From Cololabis saira (taxonomy: Eukaryota > Chordata > Actinopteri > Beloniformes > Belonidae), in assembly GCF_033807715.1 (NCBI RefSeq), contig NC_084599.1, forward strand, positions 28,184,125 to 28,248,124: 64,000 bases of DNA. Direction: 5' to 3'. The notes beneath the pieces are model-generated. The model was not told the DNA's origin. It ran no database searches and saw only the letters and a list, made by a program, of their open reading frames with translations. The position numbers and the translations under genes are program-made. Positions within the stretch are counted from its first letter, which is position 1. The number at the start of each line of letters is the position of its first letter. Positions 1 to 12,976 of this stretch are shown one piece after another.

Positions 1-703
1 TGAAAATAAAATTTGAACCTGAAAATTCTTTTTTACCATTTCAATTTTTTTCAGTATCAGATCTTTTTTTCAGTTTCAAATCTTTTTATTTCAGTTTCAA
101 ATCTTTTTTTTTTTCAGTTTCACATCTTTTTTTTCAGTTTCAAATTTTTTTTTCAGGTTCAGACTTTTGGCCCCGATCTGGCGTGGGGGGCGTGGCATCA
201 ACTGAGAGGGGCGTGGCATCATGAGTGACAGCAGAACAGAGAAGGCGGGGGACGTTCCTCAGTCATGTTGCCTTCAGGAAACGTAGGTTGCAGAAGTTAT
301 CAGTAGAAGTATGATTCAACACTCTATATACACCATATTCACTTGATTGACCATACTTGGTAGTATGTGGAAGTGGGAAATGTCAAACTTTAAAGTGTGG
401 CTGTTGAACTGTACAGTCTGGCATAGTTTATTGCTTTTATACTGCGATTGGTGCCAAGTACGGTCTAAAACTGCTTTTTAAACAGAAATGTGTCACTAAT
501 ATCAGTTTTTTCCACTGCCAATCACGTGAAACTGAAAAAAAAGATGTGAAACTGAAAAAAAAGACATGAAACTGAAATAAAAAGATTTGAAACTGAAAAA
601 AAGATCTGATACTGAAAAAAATACAATTGAAACTGTAAAAAAGAATTTTCAGGTTCAAATTTTATTTTCAAATTAGCAAAACTTTTGGCCTTGATTTGGC
701 TCC
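1..703. repeat. Inverted-repeat element with CAGTTTCA minisatellite arms, cut by the window edge
   Basis: Bases 1-37 reappear inverted at about 632-668. Both arms are made of short degenerate units of the type TTTTTCAGTTTCAAATC, on the plus strand at 30-160 and complemented at 525-650. The right arm continues with CAAAACTTTTGGCC to about 703, so its left counterpart should lie before base 1. The centre (170-520) carries a duplicated GGCGTGGCATCA motif and no gene. It looks like a non-autonomous palindromic element; I cannot name the superfamily. Confidence 0.6.
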
Positions 704-1773
704 ATATTACTACCTCTGTTTAAGACTGAGCCAGAATAAATGTGCTTTTAAAACAACTACTATATTACCTGTCTAAGCACTGACTGACAGTCAAAAAGTT
801 TCTCTAAGTTTTCTTTTTCTCAGCATTTTAGTGTGGTTGCAGTTTGCCCTAAATGTGGACACCTCTAATACATACACTAGTGACTTTTGGACATGATTGG
901 TTCTTTAATAGGATTTCAAGCGCTACAGAAAGCTTTGATGTGTGCCATGCAGCCGTTGATTGACAGCTGTGATCGACGTGGCTCGTGCTTAGTTTGGCTC
1001 ATGAACTCCCACTGTCCCTGACTCCTGGAGCCTCTATTTAAATGTTGGAAGAAATAACTCGATTTGGCTAAGAAGAGCCTCCTGCACAGACATGGATAAG
1101 ACCAGAACACTTCAATGTTTGGCTCTCCTAAGAGGAGCAGCTGCTGAAGATTGGTTTTGGTTCCATTTTTTTCGTCTGACCTGCAGCTCCTCATGGGTGA
1201 CTTTTTGACTGTGTGATATGTTGCACCTTTTTGAAGACTGGGGAAATATGTGTATATTATTTTCTTAGGGTGCATTTTAAGTACATTTGTTCTTATGAAT
1301 TTGTAATTCCATGCAATAGTTTGGCGCATGGAGAAATTTCAGATTTGTTTAAGCATTCATCCATCTGTTATCTATGCAAAATCCACAAAGAGTTTGAAAA
1401 TGACAAAAGTAATAAATTTACTAAAAAGCCATAGATGAAAATCAGACACCAATTATAAATTGTTGCCGGACCTTTTTGAGGCAATCACAAAGTCTCTATT
1501 ACACTCATTGAGACTGCGGCACCTGCAGATAGGTATTTTTGTTCTGGCTGTCTCAGGTTGGAAGGTTTCTTCTCAAGACTGCATGTTTCGGTATTTGATA
1601 GTATTTAGATCAGGTCTCCCTTCAGAATTTTTAAATATTTTGTTTTTGAATGTTTTTTTTTTATATGCATTTTGGGTCATAATCCTGTTGGAGGACCCAT
1701 GACCTGCATGAACCTAACCTACGCTCTCAGGGTGCACTGTATATGTGTGTGTGAACGTGTCAATTTACAACTC
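704..1773. other. Spacer with no supported gene
   Basis: No ORF here has convincing composition or recognisable motifs. The part from about 1470 to 1725 reads like an old interspersed repeat, possibly an inactivated DNA-transposon fragment. I could not assign it. Confidence 0.4.
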
Positions 1774-2245
1774 TAATACAAGTGGCAGCACTAGCCCTGA
1801 GGCAACTACGATGGGTTGGTCAGGTCATCCGGATGCCTGGATGCCGCTTGCCTCGTCAGGTGCTTTATGGACAGATTTTGTCAGCAAACAGGAAGCCCGG
1901 TGGCACAAAGCCGCGGTACAAAGACCAGCTGAAACAGACCATGAAGAGATGCAACATCAAACCCAGTGATCTGGAGTCAGCTGCAGCTCATCAACCATTC
2001 TGGCATTCTTTATGCCACGAAGGGGTCTCACAGCTTGAGGAGAGACGCACTCAGCAGCGGACGGTGTGGCGCCAACGACAACACCGACATACTGTCCCAG
2101 TACCACTTCAGCCTCCTGACCCAGGCCTCACATGTCCTGACACAGTCATCTACAGTGGCATCGTCGCCAGCACCGATAGACGCTGTCCAACACACCACAG
2201 CAGAAGGAAGCTACGTCATCTTCAACTACGATGGACCGCCAAGTA
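1774..2245 (+). pseudogene. 3' end of a non-LTR retrotransposon ORF2
   Basis: The plus-strand frame from about 1782 encodes the motif LRWVGQVIRMPGCRLPRQVL, then a YKDQLKQTMKRCNI stretch and a basic, Gln-rich tail ending at 2246. Many animal LINEs carry such a segment after the reverse transcriptase, typically followed by a small zinc-finger region that here is eroded (one CPDT remnant). No reverse transcriptase lies upstream, so this is a 5'-truncated copy. The frame is open for 154 codons, but it is the tail of a larger protein and cannot function alone. The clade (RTE, Nimb/I or other) cannot be settled by eye. Confidence 0.65.
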
Positions 2246-2248
2246 GGA

Positions 2249-2316
2249 GATATATATATATATATACATATATATACACACACACACACACACTGTGTAG
2301 AGAGCGAGAGAGAGAG
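2249..2316. repeat. Compound TA/CA/GA microsatellite
   Basis: A (TA)n run is followed directly by (CA)n and then (GA)n, abutting the 3' end of the LINE fragment. Confidence 0.9.
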
Positions 2317-2837
2317 ATGGTGTGTGTGCACATTGGATTTATTTTGTACATTGAGTTAAATTAGATTAATTTATTTACAAAGGATTCAATATGTTGAAAG
2401 TGTGTGCGTGTGTATCTATTTGTATATAGATACCAGAGATATCTGGATTCATACTAGTGTTAACATTGTTATGCTCTATACAATGGTTTCAACATGTCTG
2501 GAATGAATCAATAAGTGAATTGAAATAAAATATTTAAAACATATTAAAAGATTTTAACACAGCCTGATGCAGCTTCAGTATCCTCTCAACCCACAACTCA
2601 CGACTACATCCTCAGCAACAGCATTGTGTGGATGAGGCTCCAAGCTGGAAGGGTGCAGGATGGAAGGCTCATTGGTAAGCGATGTGTTAACAATGTCGAC
2701 TATAAAGCCATTTTATAGTTCATTAATGTGTCTATTGACAATAACCCGTCAGGTGACAGCAGCTATCCACTGAAGGGGTGGTTGTTGACCCCCTCACCAA
2801 CCCCAATTTGCAATAGACGCTATATAAATCAAATTGA
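2317..2837. other. Spacer with no supported gene
   Basis: AT-rich sequence with no recognisable coding or repeat structure. Confidence 0.4.
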
Positions 2838-2862
2838 ATATATATATATATATATATATGTA

Positions 2863-3317
2863 TGTCACGGCTCAGACAGGACAGAGAACCCAAATGCACA
2901 ACACCAGGCAGAATCAGAGTCCAAGAGGCTTTAATCAGGGTCAAGGCAGGCAGGGGTCAAACTGGGTAGTCAGGCAGATCATGCAAACAAAACCAAATCG
3001 GGCAGGCAAAAATCCATAAACCAGGAATCAGGCAGGGTCACAGGCAGGCAGGCAGGCAGGCAGGCAGAAACAGGACAGGACAGGACAGGACAGGACAGGA
3101 CAGGACATGAAGGCTGGAAAGCGAGGCAAAAACACACGACAATCTGGCAACTGGTATGAGGAAATGGACCGGTATATGAAGGGAAAACTGATGAGGGAAA
3201 CCAGGTGTGGAGCTGGGCCGGGGAAGCACAGGTGAATGGAATGAGGCTGATGAGGGTGGCAGGATCCAGACGACAGGAGAGTCAGTACACAGTAAAAAAA
3301 AAAACATGAAACTGTGA

Positions 3318-3320
<3 letters not shown>
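2863..3320 (-). mobile_element. Solo LTR (gypsy-type), inserted in a TA microsatellite
   Basis: Read on the minus strand, the element starts TGGTCACAG at 3320 and ends GCCGTGACA at 2863, consistent with TG...CA LTR ends. Before that end lie an ATTAAA polyadenylation-like signal and a pyrimidine-rich U5-like tail, of the same style as the other two LTR families in this window. Simple repeats (GGCA)n at about 3042-3066 and (ACAGG)n at 3070-3107 lie inside. No internal region or partner LTR is present. (TA)n lies on both sides (2838-2859 and 3321-3374), so the target duplication cannot be recognised. Confidence 0.6.

Positions 3321-3374
<54 letters not shown>
3321..3374. repeat. (TA)n microsatellite
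   Basis: About 27 uninterrupted TA units. Together with 2838-2859 it is probably one tract that the LTR split and that later expanded on one side. Confidence 0.95.
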
Positions 3375-3377
<3 letters not shown>

Positions 3378-6300
3378 TTTATGTATATCACTGTTCACTA
3401 AGTAGTAAATAGTCAGTGGTGGTTGACAGTCTTTACTGCACTGAAACAAAACGCTATAACAGTGCTGCATAATTACTCTTACATATTTTGCAATAATGAT
3501 TAAAAAGTGACCTGTGACTCTTACAAAATTAATTTCATTTAATTACAAAATATGCATGTGATATAAATTTGTTAAACTATTGTTGATTGAGATCAGCATA
3601 CCAGACTGCAACTCATTACTTATCAATTTCATGATGATATTCACAGATAATTGATTTCAGAAACTTTGAAATAGTTCCAGAGTTCAGATGCATCATGATG
3701 ACAAAATTCAGATTTTAATTAGTTGACATACAACCAAGCATTTAAGGCCACTTCTACATAAGGTGTAATATTATATTTCTCATAAAAAAATGTAATGATT
3801 TAAAAAGTTGAATAGTGGAGAACAGTTGCCTCAGTTTAAGTTTTAGTGTGGTACCTAAAGGGATTTAATTAGCCACATCTTCTCCCTGCAGTTTCTGTCA
3901 ATTTGTTTCCCATAAATTAAACTGAAAACTCAATTTAGGAACTTGAAAAAAAGAAAACACAAAATCCAAAAATAACAAAGAATTTCATGCATGAAAAAGC
4001 TCACCAAGCTGCCAAGTTTACTCAGGTTTACAACGATATACTTAACACAGCTTCAATCGCCAGCGGCTCCCATTGATCAGGAAGTTATTGTGTAATATTT
4101 ATAGCAGATGCAGAGATATCTCTTAGATAAGATAATGTTATCTCAACCAATGAATAAACAGAAAAAAATGAACCCTGTTTAGCTGTTCAAAATAACACAT
4201 TGATAGAGATCTCTTCTTGAATCACAAGGCACCTTATAATGAATTGCATGGTGCTGGATACAGGTATTCATCTCCGGTACATGGACTGGATTTTCATTAA
4301 AATCATCTCATGGATAGAGTAGAGTAGATGGATGGTCATCTCTGTATGTGGGAAATTGCTTTTTAGACCATATTTTCTGTGTATATGTGTTTTCTCCCTC
4401 CTCTTTGGTTACTGACAGAGAGAAGATGTCCTGTTAAGATTCAGGGCAACACTGTGCCAAGGAATGTATCTACAAATTGGAATAACGGGGTAATGAGGTG
4501 GAGATATGGGTAAGCCCTCAATCTTTGAGCTGAACTACGATGTGGTTCCCTGATCATCGTCCCTGCTGACAGGAGCACTCCACAGCACTCATCCTAACTT
4601 GTTTGCCTGTTGAGTCCATATAGCAATCTGCCTCCAACTACTGGACCACTGTGCCCTTGAAGGATGTTGATCAATGAGACCTTGCAGGATGCCGCAAGAG
4701 GCTGTGTAAAGAGGATGAAAAGGGAGTTGAAGGGGTGTAGCTGCTAGGGAGCTGAGAGATCAATGATGGATCATCAACTACGTGGTTCTTTGCAACCAAC
4801 TTCAAATACTCCTTCCATTGAGCAACAATCTGTCACATGGAAGAATTCATTAACTGTGCAAAATCATGTTAATTTGAAACCCATATTATGTGTTTCAATT
4901 GCTAAATATTTATTCATAATATGGAGCATAACCAGTCAAAAGCCAATGGCTCAATGCGTGAGACTTAGAGCCCCGTTATTTTGTCTGCGGCTATGTCAGC
5001 CGCTTCTTTGTTTGAACCAACAGTCATTTTCTTGGGTGGAGTCACGTGATTACACACACGCTGTACACTGTCTTAAAGGGGAATGAAACTAGCACACAGT
5101 CAAAACAGACAAAAAGAGGTTAATTTTCTTTTTTTTAATCAAAACACTGAATTTTCCGACATGGGAAAATTGACGTCGGTCATCGCAGTGAATGACGGTA
5201 ATGGTAAATTTTCAGTTTGTCCCCCAGGCCTAATGCAGGGACAAAGTGAGGCTGGTGAGATGGAAATCCTCCTGCAGAACATTGCAGGAGCTGTCCTAAT
5301 ACTCTCACTCAATAAAACATAACATGGAAGATGAAAAATAATGTTATGTCTTTGGATGAACAGTTATTACGTTAGAAAAATAGGGAAAAAGGCAATAAGA
5401 TCCAAAGAGGAGTCGATTCAGAAATCAAAGCACTAATGAGCTGATGTACTTCAGGCTTTAGGTCACCTGTCACTTTCCCCTTTCCCTACTATTTCAAACC
5501 AAATAATGTTTTATTTTGCTCATTTAATTTTTGCTACCCTCTCAAAATAACTAAGAATATGAATATACTGTATATGTATCTCAAAAGTGTGTAGAATTTG
5601 AAATGCCATATTTAAGCCAAACCATGATACCTTCCTAACCAAAGATAAATTGAAGGTAAACTGACAAATTAAACTCACAGGGGGACGAGAGGAACACGGA
5701 TGAACCCAAACCTCACAAATGAAGACACTTACTTCCCCTTCCTCCACCATCACCATTCAAACCTTTTTTTAAATAGCTCATTCGTGTGTAATAAGGTATT
5801 TGATCTTTTATTATGCCAGGGTGTTAGCTGAAAAAACGAAAAGAAGATATTCTTTATATCCTAAAAGCAACATGGCAAGGATTTTCACGACCAAAAGACA
5901 GCAGATATAGGATTCAGCAGACCCCCATGACCGTGAGATTTGTTTGAAAAAAGAAAAAGGTTTCATCTTTTGTTCATCTTCATGTCATTTCTTTTTCTGC
6001 AATTTCTGCATTTGAGTTTTAACGTTCCAGTGGTTTTATTTACAGCTAGTTTTGAATGAATGACGAGTATATATTTGTAGAGCTTGAAAAAACCACGACA
6101 CCACCAGAAAGACGGTGTAGACATATACAGTACCAGCATGTTGAAAAGTCTCGGTAACAGATTTGACTCCATGGTTCAGACCATGTCAAAATCCAGATTC
6201 TGAATACTGTTCAGCAATTTCACGGACTTGTGATCTGTGTTTCAAGGAGAATATAATCAGATTCATAATGGATATGACAAAACATTTTCATAATTGATTT

Positions 6301-8682
6301 TGTTAAGGCCAAACATATACTTCATCAACAAAACATCTTAAATAATGGGTACACAGACACAGTATAATGTGAAGAGCTGGAAAAGTCATACTGGGCTTGC
6401 TCCATCTATAACTTACTTCCCCCAATTTAACACAATTTCACACATTAAAAAACTGATTTTACTAGCTGTAAAGTTAATAACTTCATTGTCACACCTTTCT
6501 TTGACAAAGCACAGCTCTCTTTAGAGAAAAATGTATGTGTGAATGGATAAAACCAACCCAATGCAGTTACTGTGTGGTCTTCTATCTATAATCCCCTTTC
6601 CCTTTTTCTACCGTCACTCTCTGTTCGCTGCAGTATTGAGTTCAAATGATTGACATCATAATAGGCTCTGCTAAATAATGATAGAGGTCAAATTAGAATT
6701 TAATCATCTCCCTTTTACCCCCTCTCCCTTGAGGGCAAAATGAATAAACATGATTTTGAATGAGACTGATGGGCTGGTTATGCAAAAGCTGTGATAACTT
6801 TCTCAATTTTTTTCTTTTGTTGCAGCTTCAAAGAGTGAATGGGAAGAAAGGGGAGGTAGTAATAAGAAAGCCAGTAATATTGAGATGAAATGAGCATTGG
6901 AGAGATGCTACAGTCATCCAGCAGGGCTGTTTCACATCAGTGGTGGCAACAGGGTTTTGTCAGTTTTGATTTAAGCCCCATAATTTTGTCACCAGAAGAC
7001 TTGGCGCCTATCAGTCATGCAGGCATTCTGGCCATGAGCTGTTGCTAAAATATGATGGTCTACCTGTTATTTTAATTGATGAATATCTCCCACAATCCAA
7101 AGTGACAGACATGGGATTATAAACTATAATTTAATTTACCTCAGCGAGAAATAAATGTTAAAGCCAAGGTGGGCATGGAATTGGGTTTCCTTCCCATAAA
7201 TGCCATCAGATCCTACAAGATTTGTTACTGAGGAGCAAAGATTCCTGAGGAAACACCTCAGACATGTTTTTAAATCCTCCTTGAACATTTTTGCGGTGAT
7301 GTTTAGGATTTGCAGGGTACTTAATTGCTTTGAAGGAAGACCAGCAATGATTCCCTCAGTGGTCATAATGTTAATGTTGTAAAATTCCTTTTCCAATATT
7401 GTGCTGGATAGAGTCAAAAACAAGGTGAGTCTGAAGACAACAGACATCTACTCCTCTGTCCTACCACCACCAGCCTGCAGAATGCAAAAAGGATTACGGA
7501 GAAGAGGACACACTTGTTCTGTTGTTGAGGCTTTTCTTCTTCGGAAAAAGAGTATTTGTCAGCAGTGTCATCCGGTTCCACTTAGAGGTGGGAAACAAAT
7601 GCTGGTAATATATTTAATACCCCTCGAGATCATGTTGCAGCATGCCCGAGGCGGCCAATCATTCACAGGGGCTCACAGCCGACGCAGTGAAATAAATAAA
7701 TAATTCCATATCAAAAAGCAGGGGATCATTATGCTTTAGTGGGCAATAAAACATGTGGCGTGTCAGGGATGGCAGCGGCTGCCCAAAGAAAGAAGAATGT
7801 CTGTACTGTACTGTGTGGTGGCCAGGGAGAACACCAGAAGCCAAGGAAAAGGGAACTAAACATTTTCACTGCAGACAAACTCCCAATGTTGACGATTATA
7901 ACCAATCGCTACCTGACTCTTTTGTAATTAGAACGGTGTCTTTCATCGGCAACGGCTTCTGAAGGAGAGAAGTCTTTGAAGAGCTAATATGGCACAAACA
8001 TAAAATACATGCAGAAGACAAATGAATTGTGAGATATCCTGCCTTTTCCCTGGAGAGAGTGGGTAAGGCTCCACAAGCCCCCCACAACTCTGAAGAAGAA
8101 ACAGGTATGTTGGATGGATGGATGGATGGATCAATAATGTCACCTTTTCATGCAGGATTAACTTGTTGGATACAACTCTGACAACATCTATTGGAACCCA
8201 TTTGCAGCTACCGGTATGTGAATGGAAGCAAAAACGTGACTCTATACACAGGCATGTTTGGAAGCATGAGAAAAACGACTTTCATCTTGGAAATAAAACT
8301 GAAAAAAATCAAATTCTAATAAAAACTGCAAGGGATGTAATATACTGTAGGATATTATAGCCCTATTATAGCAAAGTCTTTTAATAAATAAAGGACTCAG
8401 GGTTCAAGGTGAGGAAAAAAAGTGTGCCGTGGTCTTGTAAAGAACTGTGTTGAAACAGAGCTTTTTAATGTCAGGTATTTGGACCCGTTACAGCTGGGCA
8501 TGCACAGAATCAATGACGGCTACGTGTTCCAGCAAGCCGACATTGATATAAAAGATTCTGAAAATCCAGAGCTCTCTGCTGGGATGCAGCTGTCATTTTT
8601 GCACCTGCACTTTCACTTTTCCCACTTTGTGATGGCCTTGAAGTGCAAAAAACAACTCTTCAAAAAAACACATTTAAATACG

Positions 8683-8685
<3 letters not shown>
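3375..8685. other. Long spacer with no supported gene
   Basis: AT-rich, with only short uncharacteristic ORFs. A (GGAT)n run lies at about 8113-8130. The segment 4930-5090 ends in CTTAAAGGGGAATG, which resembles the edge of a TTAA-target MITE, but I found no partner end. Confidence 0.4.

Positions 8686-8721
<36 letters not shown>
8686..8721. repeat. (CA)n microsatellite
   Basis: About 18 uninterrupted CA units. Confidence 0.95.
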
Positions 8722-8724
<3 letters not shown>

Positions 8725-10414
8725 CACTTGTCTGATTTGGCCATTGCTATTTTGAATGCACCTCTGAATAATGTTAACACTGTGGCAAGTCAAAAGGTCT
8801 GTTGTAAAGGTACAGTATGCAGCAAAAAAAATACTGTGTGTTACAATAAGCAGAAAAAGAAACAATTTTGGATGATAAAAAGATCTCTTTAGAACAGATT
8901 ATGAAGCCGTGAAGTGTTGTGTAATTTGCAGAAATTACTGTAGGACTGAATATGTACTAACATCATCCCACACAAGGTATGGAATGTTTTTTGCTGCGGA
9001 TTTCATGTTTCCAGACCTTCCACCTGTCATTGTTTATTGAACTGGATATGATCTTTGTCTTTACATTCTCAGATCAGAAGCGCTGAATCCTTCAAATGCA
9101 CACCTTATGTTGCACAGTTTTTTAAAGCAGCTACAATAATCTGTAACTAAAACTTGAAAAATAAGGAAGAACAAACGGTGCAAGGTCATACGTATGTGAG
9201 ACATTTTTACTGGATTTTTTTCTCCCACAGATGGAAGGTCACAACACTGACTAACTAAACACTTACACTAACTACAGTGACTGTTTCATCCACAGTAAAT
9301 ATTGTAATCTGGAGCAGAAATGGAGAAGTTAAATCTTCTTTTTTGTTTTGTCTTAAAAAGATTGTCTCTAAATATCATTAAGTTTTAGGAGAATATTTAC
9401 ACTATGTATGTATGTATCAGCATCCATTCGTGTCATTTTGCTTTTTATGTGTAGATTTGATTACAATGTTTGAATTCAAATTTTTCTGCAAATGTGTATT
9501 TCTCTTCGTCAGTCCTCAGTCACCAAAGATGTGTGATTGCGGTCAAATAAACCAGTTACATATATCACAGAGGCAACCGTTTTGTATTGAGAAATGAAAT
9601 GAGAGAAGGCTGAGTTTGAGACTCTTTGGGCATAATGAAGAGGGGAAGATGGGGAAGAAAAGGACCCTGTGAAGATCGATGGAAAAAGACAAAACAGAGA
9701 TCAGGCTGATGAAGTTAAGGGAAAGTGGGCAAGAACAACAGTTGACCGGGGCAGTGTCTCAGTGCATCAGGATTAACAATGGTGCGAGTTTGATGGTGTG
9801 AGGAAAACAGAACGCACGAAGAGGGTAGAGGGAGAAAAGGCCAACACACCATGCAATAACAGCAGGTGAGATGGAAAAGATCTACTTAATTGAACGTGAA
9901 ATCCCTAACACCAAGAGGTTTTAATCTGGACCCACTGAGATGTGCAATGCGTTTGCTGCCTTTCTGAGTGCAGAAACAGCTTCAGCCTCAAAATGCTCAC
10001 AAAAAAAAAGCATTTTTTCTAATTGTTCATTTTGGTTTTGGTAAGAATGGCAGGATTCGACTGTATGACATGTCAATAATAATATGTACCATTAGATTAA
10101 TTAAAAAAAGAATATTGATGATTTTTGATGATTAAAAAAAATCATCTTTAAATGAAAAGTTGATCTGTCTTTCCTCATTAATATTTGGCAAGTGCATCCC
10201 CTGGCTGTGATCGATTGAAGGAGCTACGACGGGAGTGGTAGAAACTTGTAAGCTGCATTGCGAGCTGAACGCGGTGAACATTTGTTTATGATATTTTGTA
10301 ATATTGTCAGACAATAGTGGTAATTTCACCAAATATGACGAAAAATTAAAGTTACCAACTGCAAGTTAAAACCCTCATGAAAAGGCTGTTAACTGTGCTC
10401 GAGCAAACGCCCAG
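8722..10414. other. Spacer with no supported gene
   Basis: No coding signature or repeat structure was recognised. Confidence 0.4.
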
Positions 10415-10473
10415 ACATGCTATAGCATGTTTTACAGAAAGTCAGGGGAATATTCCCCTGACTTTCTGTAAAA
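10415..10473. repeat. Two adjacent perfect palindromes
   Basis: 10415-10430 is a 16-bp palindrome (ACATGCTA and its complement). It runs straight into a 44-bp perfect palindrome at 10430-10473 with 22-bp arms and no spacer; the arm begins TTTTACAGAAAGTCAGGGG. Both could extrude as cruciforms. Base 10430 is shared. No TIR-type ends or target duplication flank them. Confidence 0.9.
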
Positions 10474-11889
10474 ATGTACTTTTACTTATTTTTTGTTTTA
10501 CCTTTTTAAAATGATGTAGTTTATTTCAATTTTGATCTAATATTAATGCTTTAGTGGCTCACATACTGTGGTTTTCCTTCTCCAGTTTTCAGGGTATAAA
10601 CCTGTATTCCCAGGTCTTTGAGCAACCGCTAATTTGGGTCCTGGAATGTCAGTTGTGGTCCTTTCTATTAGAAAACTCCAGATGTGGACCCCCGCTGGTC
10701 CCCTGCTCCATTTTCAGCCCTGATCTTCAATCAACTACCGGGAAGCGCTTAACAGCAGGAACCCAAGAGCAGGTGCTCTCTGAGTCACAGGTATGCTCAT
10801 CATTTCAGTCAATTTGAAACCTGGCAAGCATACTGAATCTCTTATTATGCAACAGGAAAAAGGTTTCAGATTTGAACTCTGTTATATTTTAAAGATAAGA
10901 CAAAAATGCAGTGTTTAAAGCTTCAATGGAAGAATAACCTTTCAGAACTGTCAAAATTTACTGTCACTGTTCGCAGATCCAATACAGAAATTTGATTTAT
11001 GTTTCATATGCCACTGACAGATATATCAGCTGGTAAAGTGTACACACCTGAATTTCAACCCAAAAACTAGTTATTCTATATGAGAGGACTATCGGTTTGG
11101 TTGCATGATTATAAAAAATAAATAATGAGCAATAGTCACAGAACATTATCTACATATTCATTATCTATGTGGGTTTTTAGTTTTTTAACTCATTCATACT
11201 ATAATTTCTACTTTTCTCACACTAAGACGAATAAGTTGTACTACACTACTAACTATGAAATACATTATTTCAAATATCAACAGACATGATGTAATAAAGA
11301 AATCCTCCCCTACTTTCTTATCATTTAAATGCTTATTTCTAGTTTCATCTATTGCACTTTAAAAAATAAAAACTTGACAAATGGATTTATTTAGACAGCA
11401 TCAATATTTTTACCTGATTGTTAAACCCCATTGAAAAGTCAATTAGGTACTCTGCTTGTTAGGTGGCAGTTTGGTAGGTACTTCAAGTTTAAATATTCTA
11501 ATTGTTATAGTTAAATTGAACTGTTAAAAATGTCAATAGTAATTACTGACTTAACCCCATTACAACAGATCATCTCCACTCACAAATAAGTTCTATAACA
11601 AAGTTGATGGGTTGGTGGGAACACTATTCGATATGCAGGAGAAGGCGATCATCTTGTGATTGTGTGCTTAAATTTATTGTGTACTTAAATTCTGCAAGAG
11701 AAATATGCTTAAACCAACTTAAACTAAACTTAGAAAAAAGATTGAATTATTTAGGTGAATAAAATTTCTTTTAAAATTCTAATTTTCTCCTTTTATTTAC
11801 AAAATAAATGAAGGGGAGCTCAACATCTTGAAGTGTTAGGGTGTATTAATAGCCTCATTAATTACCTCAAACTGACTTTTCTGCTATGT
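10474..11889. other. Spacer with no supported gene
   Basis: AT-rich sequence. An 87-codon open frame at 10554-10817 ends near a splice-donor-like CAG/GTATGC but shows no family signature. Confidence 0.35.
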
Positions 11890-11895
11890 TAATTA

Positions 11896-12611
11896 GTGTC
11901 TGATCGATCGGGCCCGATCACGGCATTTTCAAAACATCTGTATCGGCCAAAAAGGTATCAGGACATACCTAGTTATTCATGTTTTTAATATCTATTAAAT
12001 CGTTTTATATATCGTTGCATTTAACGTCACTTCCGGCCGGCGGCTGGCATCACTTCCGGCCGACAAAGTAAGCACATGGTTTACATGTTTGAATTGTGAA
12101 ATTTTATATATGTTCATGTTGCATTAGGCTGCTGCTATTCATTTCATGCCATCCAGAATGTTGCACTAAGGTTAAGCCAAAAAGTATTTAATTTAATTTA
12201 ATTTATTAATTTAATTTAGAGTTTGAATGTATGTCATTCTACTACATCTTTTGAAGTTAAATGTATTTATTTTTGTCATTGCACTATTCTGCACTTTTGT
12301 TTTAGTTTACAATTTCATGTTTTCACATTTTGTGGCACCAGTGCTGCTAAGCTTTGTTGAAATATATGTCCATGTTGCTCTCCAATGGACAATAAAAGAA
12401 ACTTGGGATAATTTAGTTTTAGTCCTCTTTTTTTTCTTTTTTTTTTTAATTAATTGCCAAAATGTATCTGATCGGGAAAAAGTATCGGAAATGTATCGGG
12501 AGCTAAAAAAAGTGATCGGATCCGGAAAAATCAGGATCAACAGACATTCAAACTCAAGTGATCGGGATCGGATCGGGAGCTAAAGAAATCCTGATAGGGA
12601 CAACCCTAATG
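11896..12611. repeat. Transposon-like repeat with GATCGG-rich termini
   Basis: The left end is rich in GATCGG/CCGATC motifs (11906-11930). The right end repeats GATCGG, ATCGGG and GGAGCTAAA motifs (12470-12590) and finishes AGGGACAACCCTAA. This matches the style of abundant non-autonomous fish DNA transposons. A doubled CACTTCCGGCCG lies at 12027-12063. The ORF at 12227-12583 runs through poly-T and the terminal repeats and is not a gene. Confidence 0.55.
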
Positions 12612-12757
12612 TTAATATGGTGAACTATCATCCTAAATATGAATGAAAAAAGAAGAACTGGGTAAATAGATGAAGTATTATTCATACACACAAGTTCTGG
12701 ATGCTGAGAATGCCTCCTTCTGGAGAGTATTATTCTAACGTGTATGATGCCATAGAG

Positions 12758-12968
12758 CAGTGGTCCTCACTCCTGGTCCTCGAGAGCCGCTGTCCTGCAT
12801 GTTTTTGATGTTTCCCTGCATCAACACACCTGATTCTAATTAGTGGTCATCACCAATCTTTCCTCCAGGTCTGCACAGTTCTGTTGGTGACACAGTCATC
12901 TGTATCAGGGTTTACTGGAGCAGGGAAACATCAAAAACATGCAGGACAGCGGCTCTCGAGGACCACTG
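12758..12968. mobile_element. hAT-type MITE with perfect 8-bp target duplication
   Basis: The ends are CAGTGGTCC and GGACCACTG. The inverted repeats extend inward about 60 bp (GGTCCTCGAGAGCCGCTGTCC and GCAGGGAAACATC arms). The 8-bp direct repeat CCATAGAG flanks it at 12750-12757 and 12969-12976. TIR sequence and target length both match the hAT superfamily. At 211 bp it has no coding capacity. Confidence 0.9.
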
Positions 12969-12976
12969 CCATAGAG

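Noticed and set aside
7136..7447. Minus-strand ORF with a faint LINE-like stretch (AGLPSKQLSTLQIL)
   Set aside because: Only a short partial resemblance to post-RT LINE sequence; not enough to call.
10554..10817. Possible exon ending at CAG/GTATGC
   Set aside because: No recognisable protein, no conserved partner exon, and the acceptor is weak.
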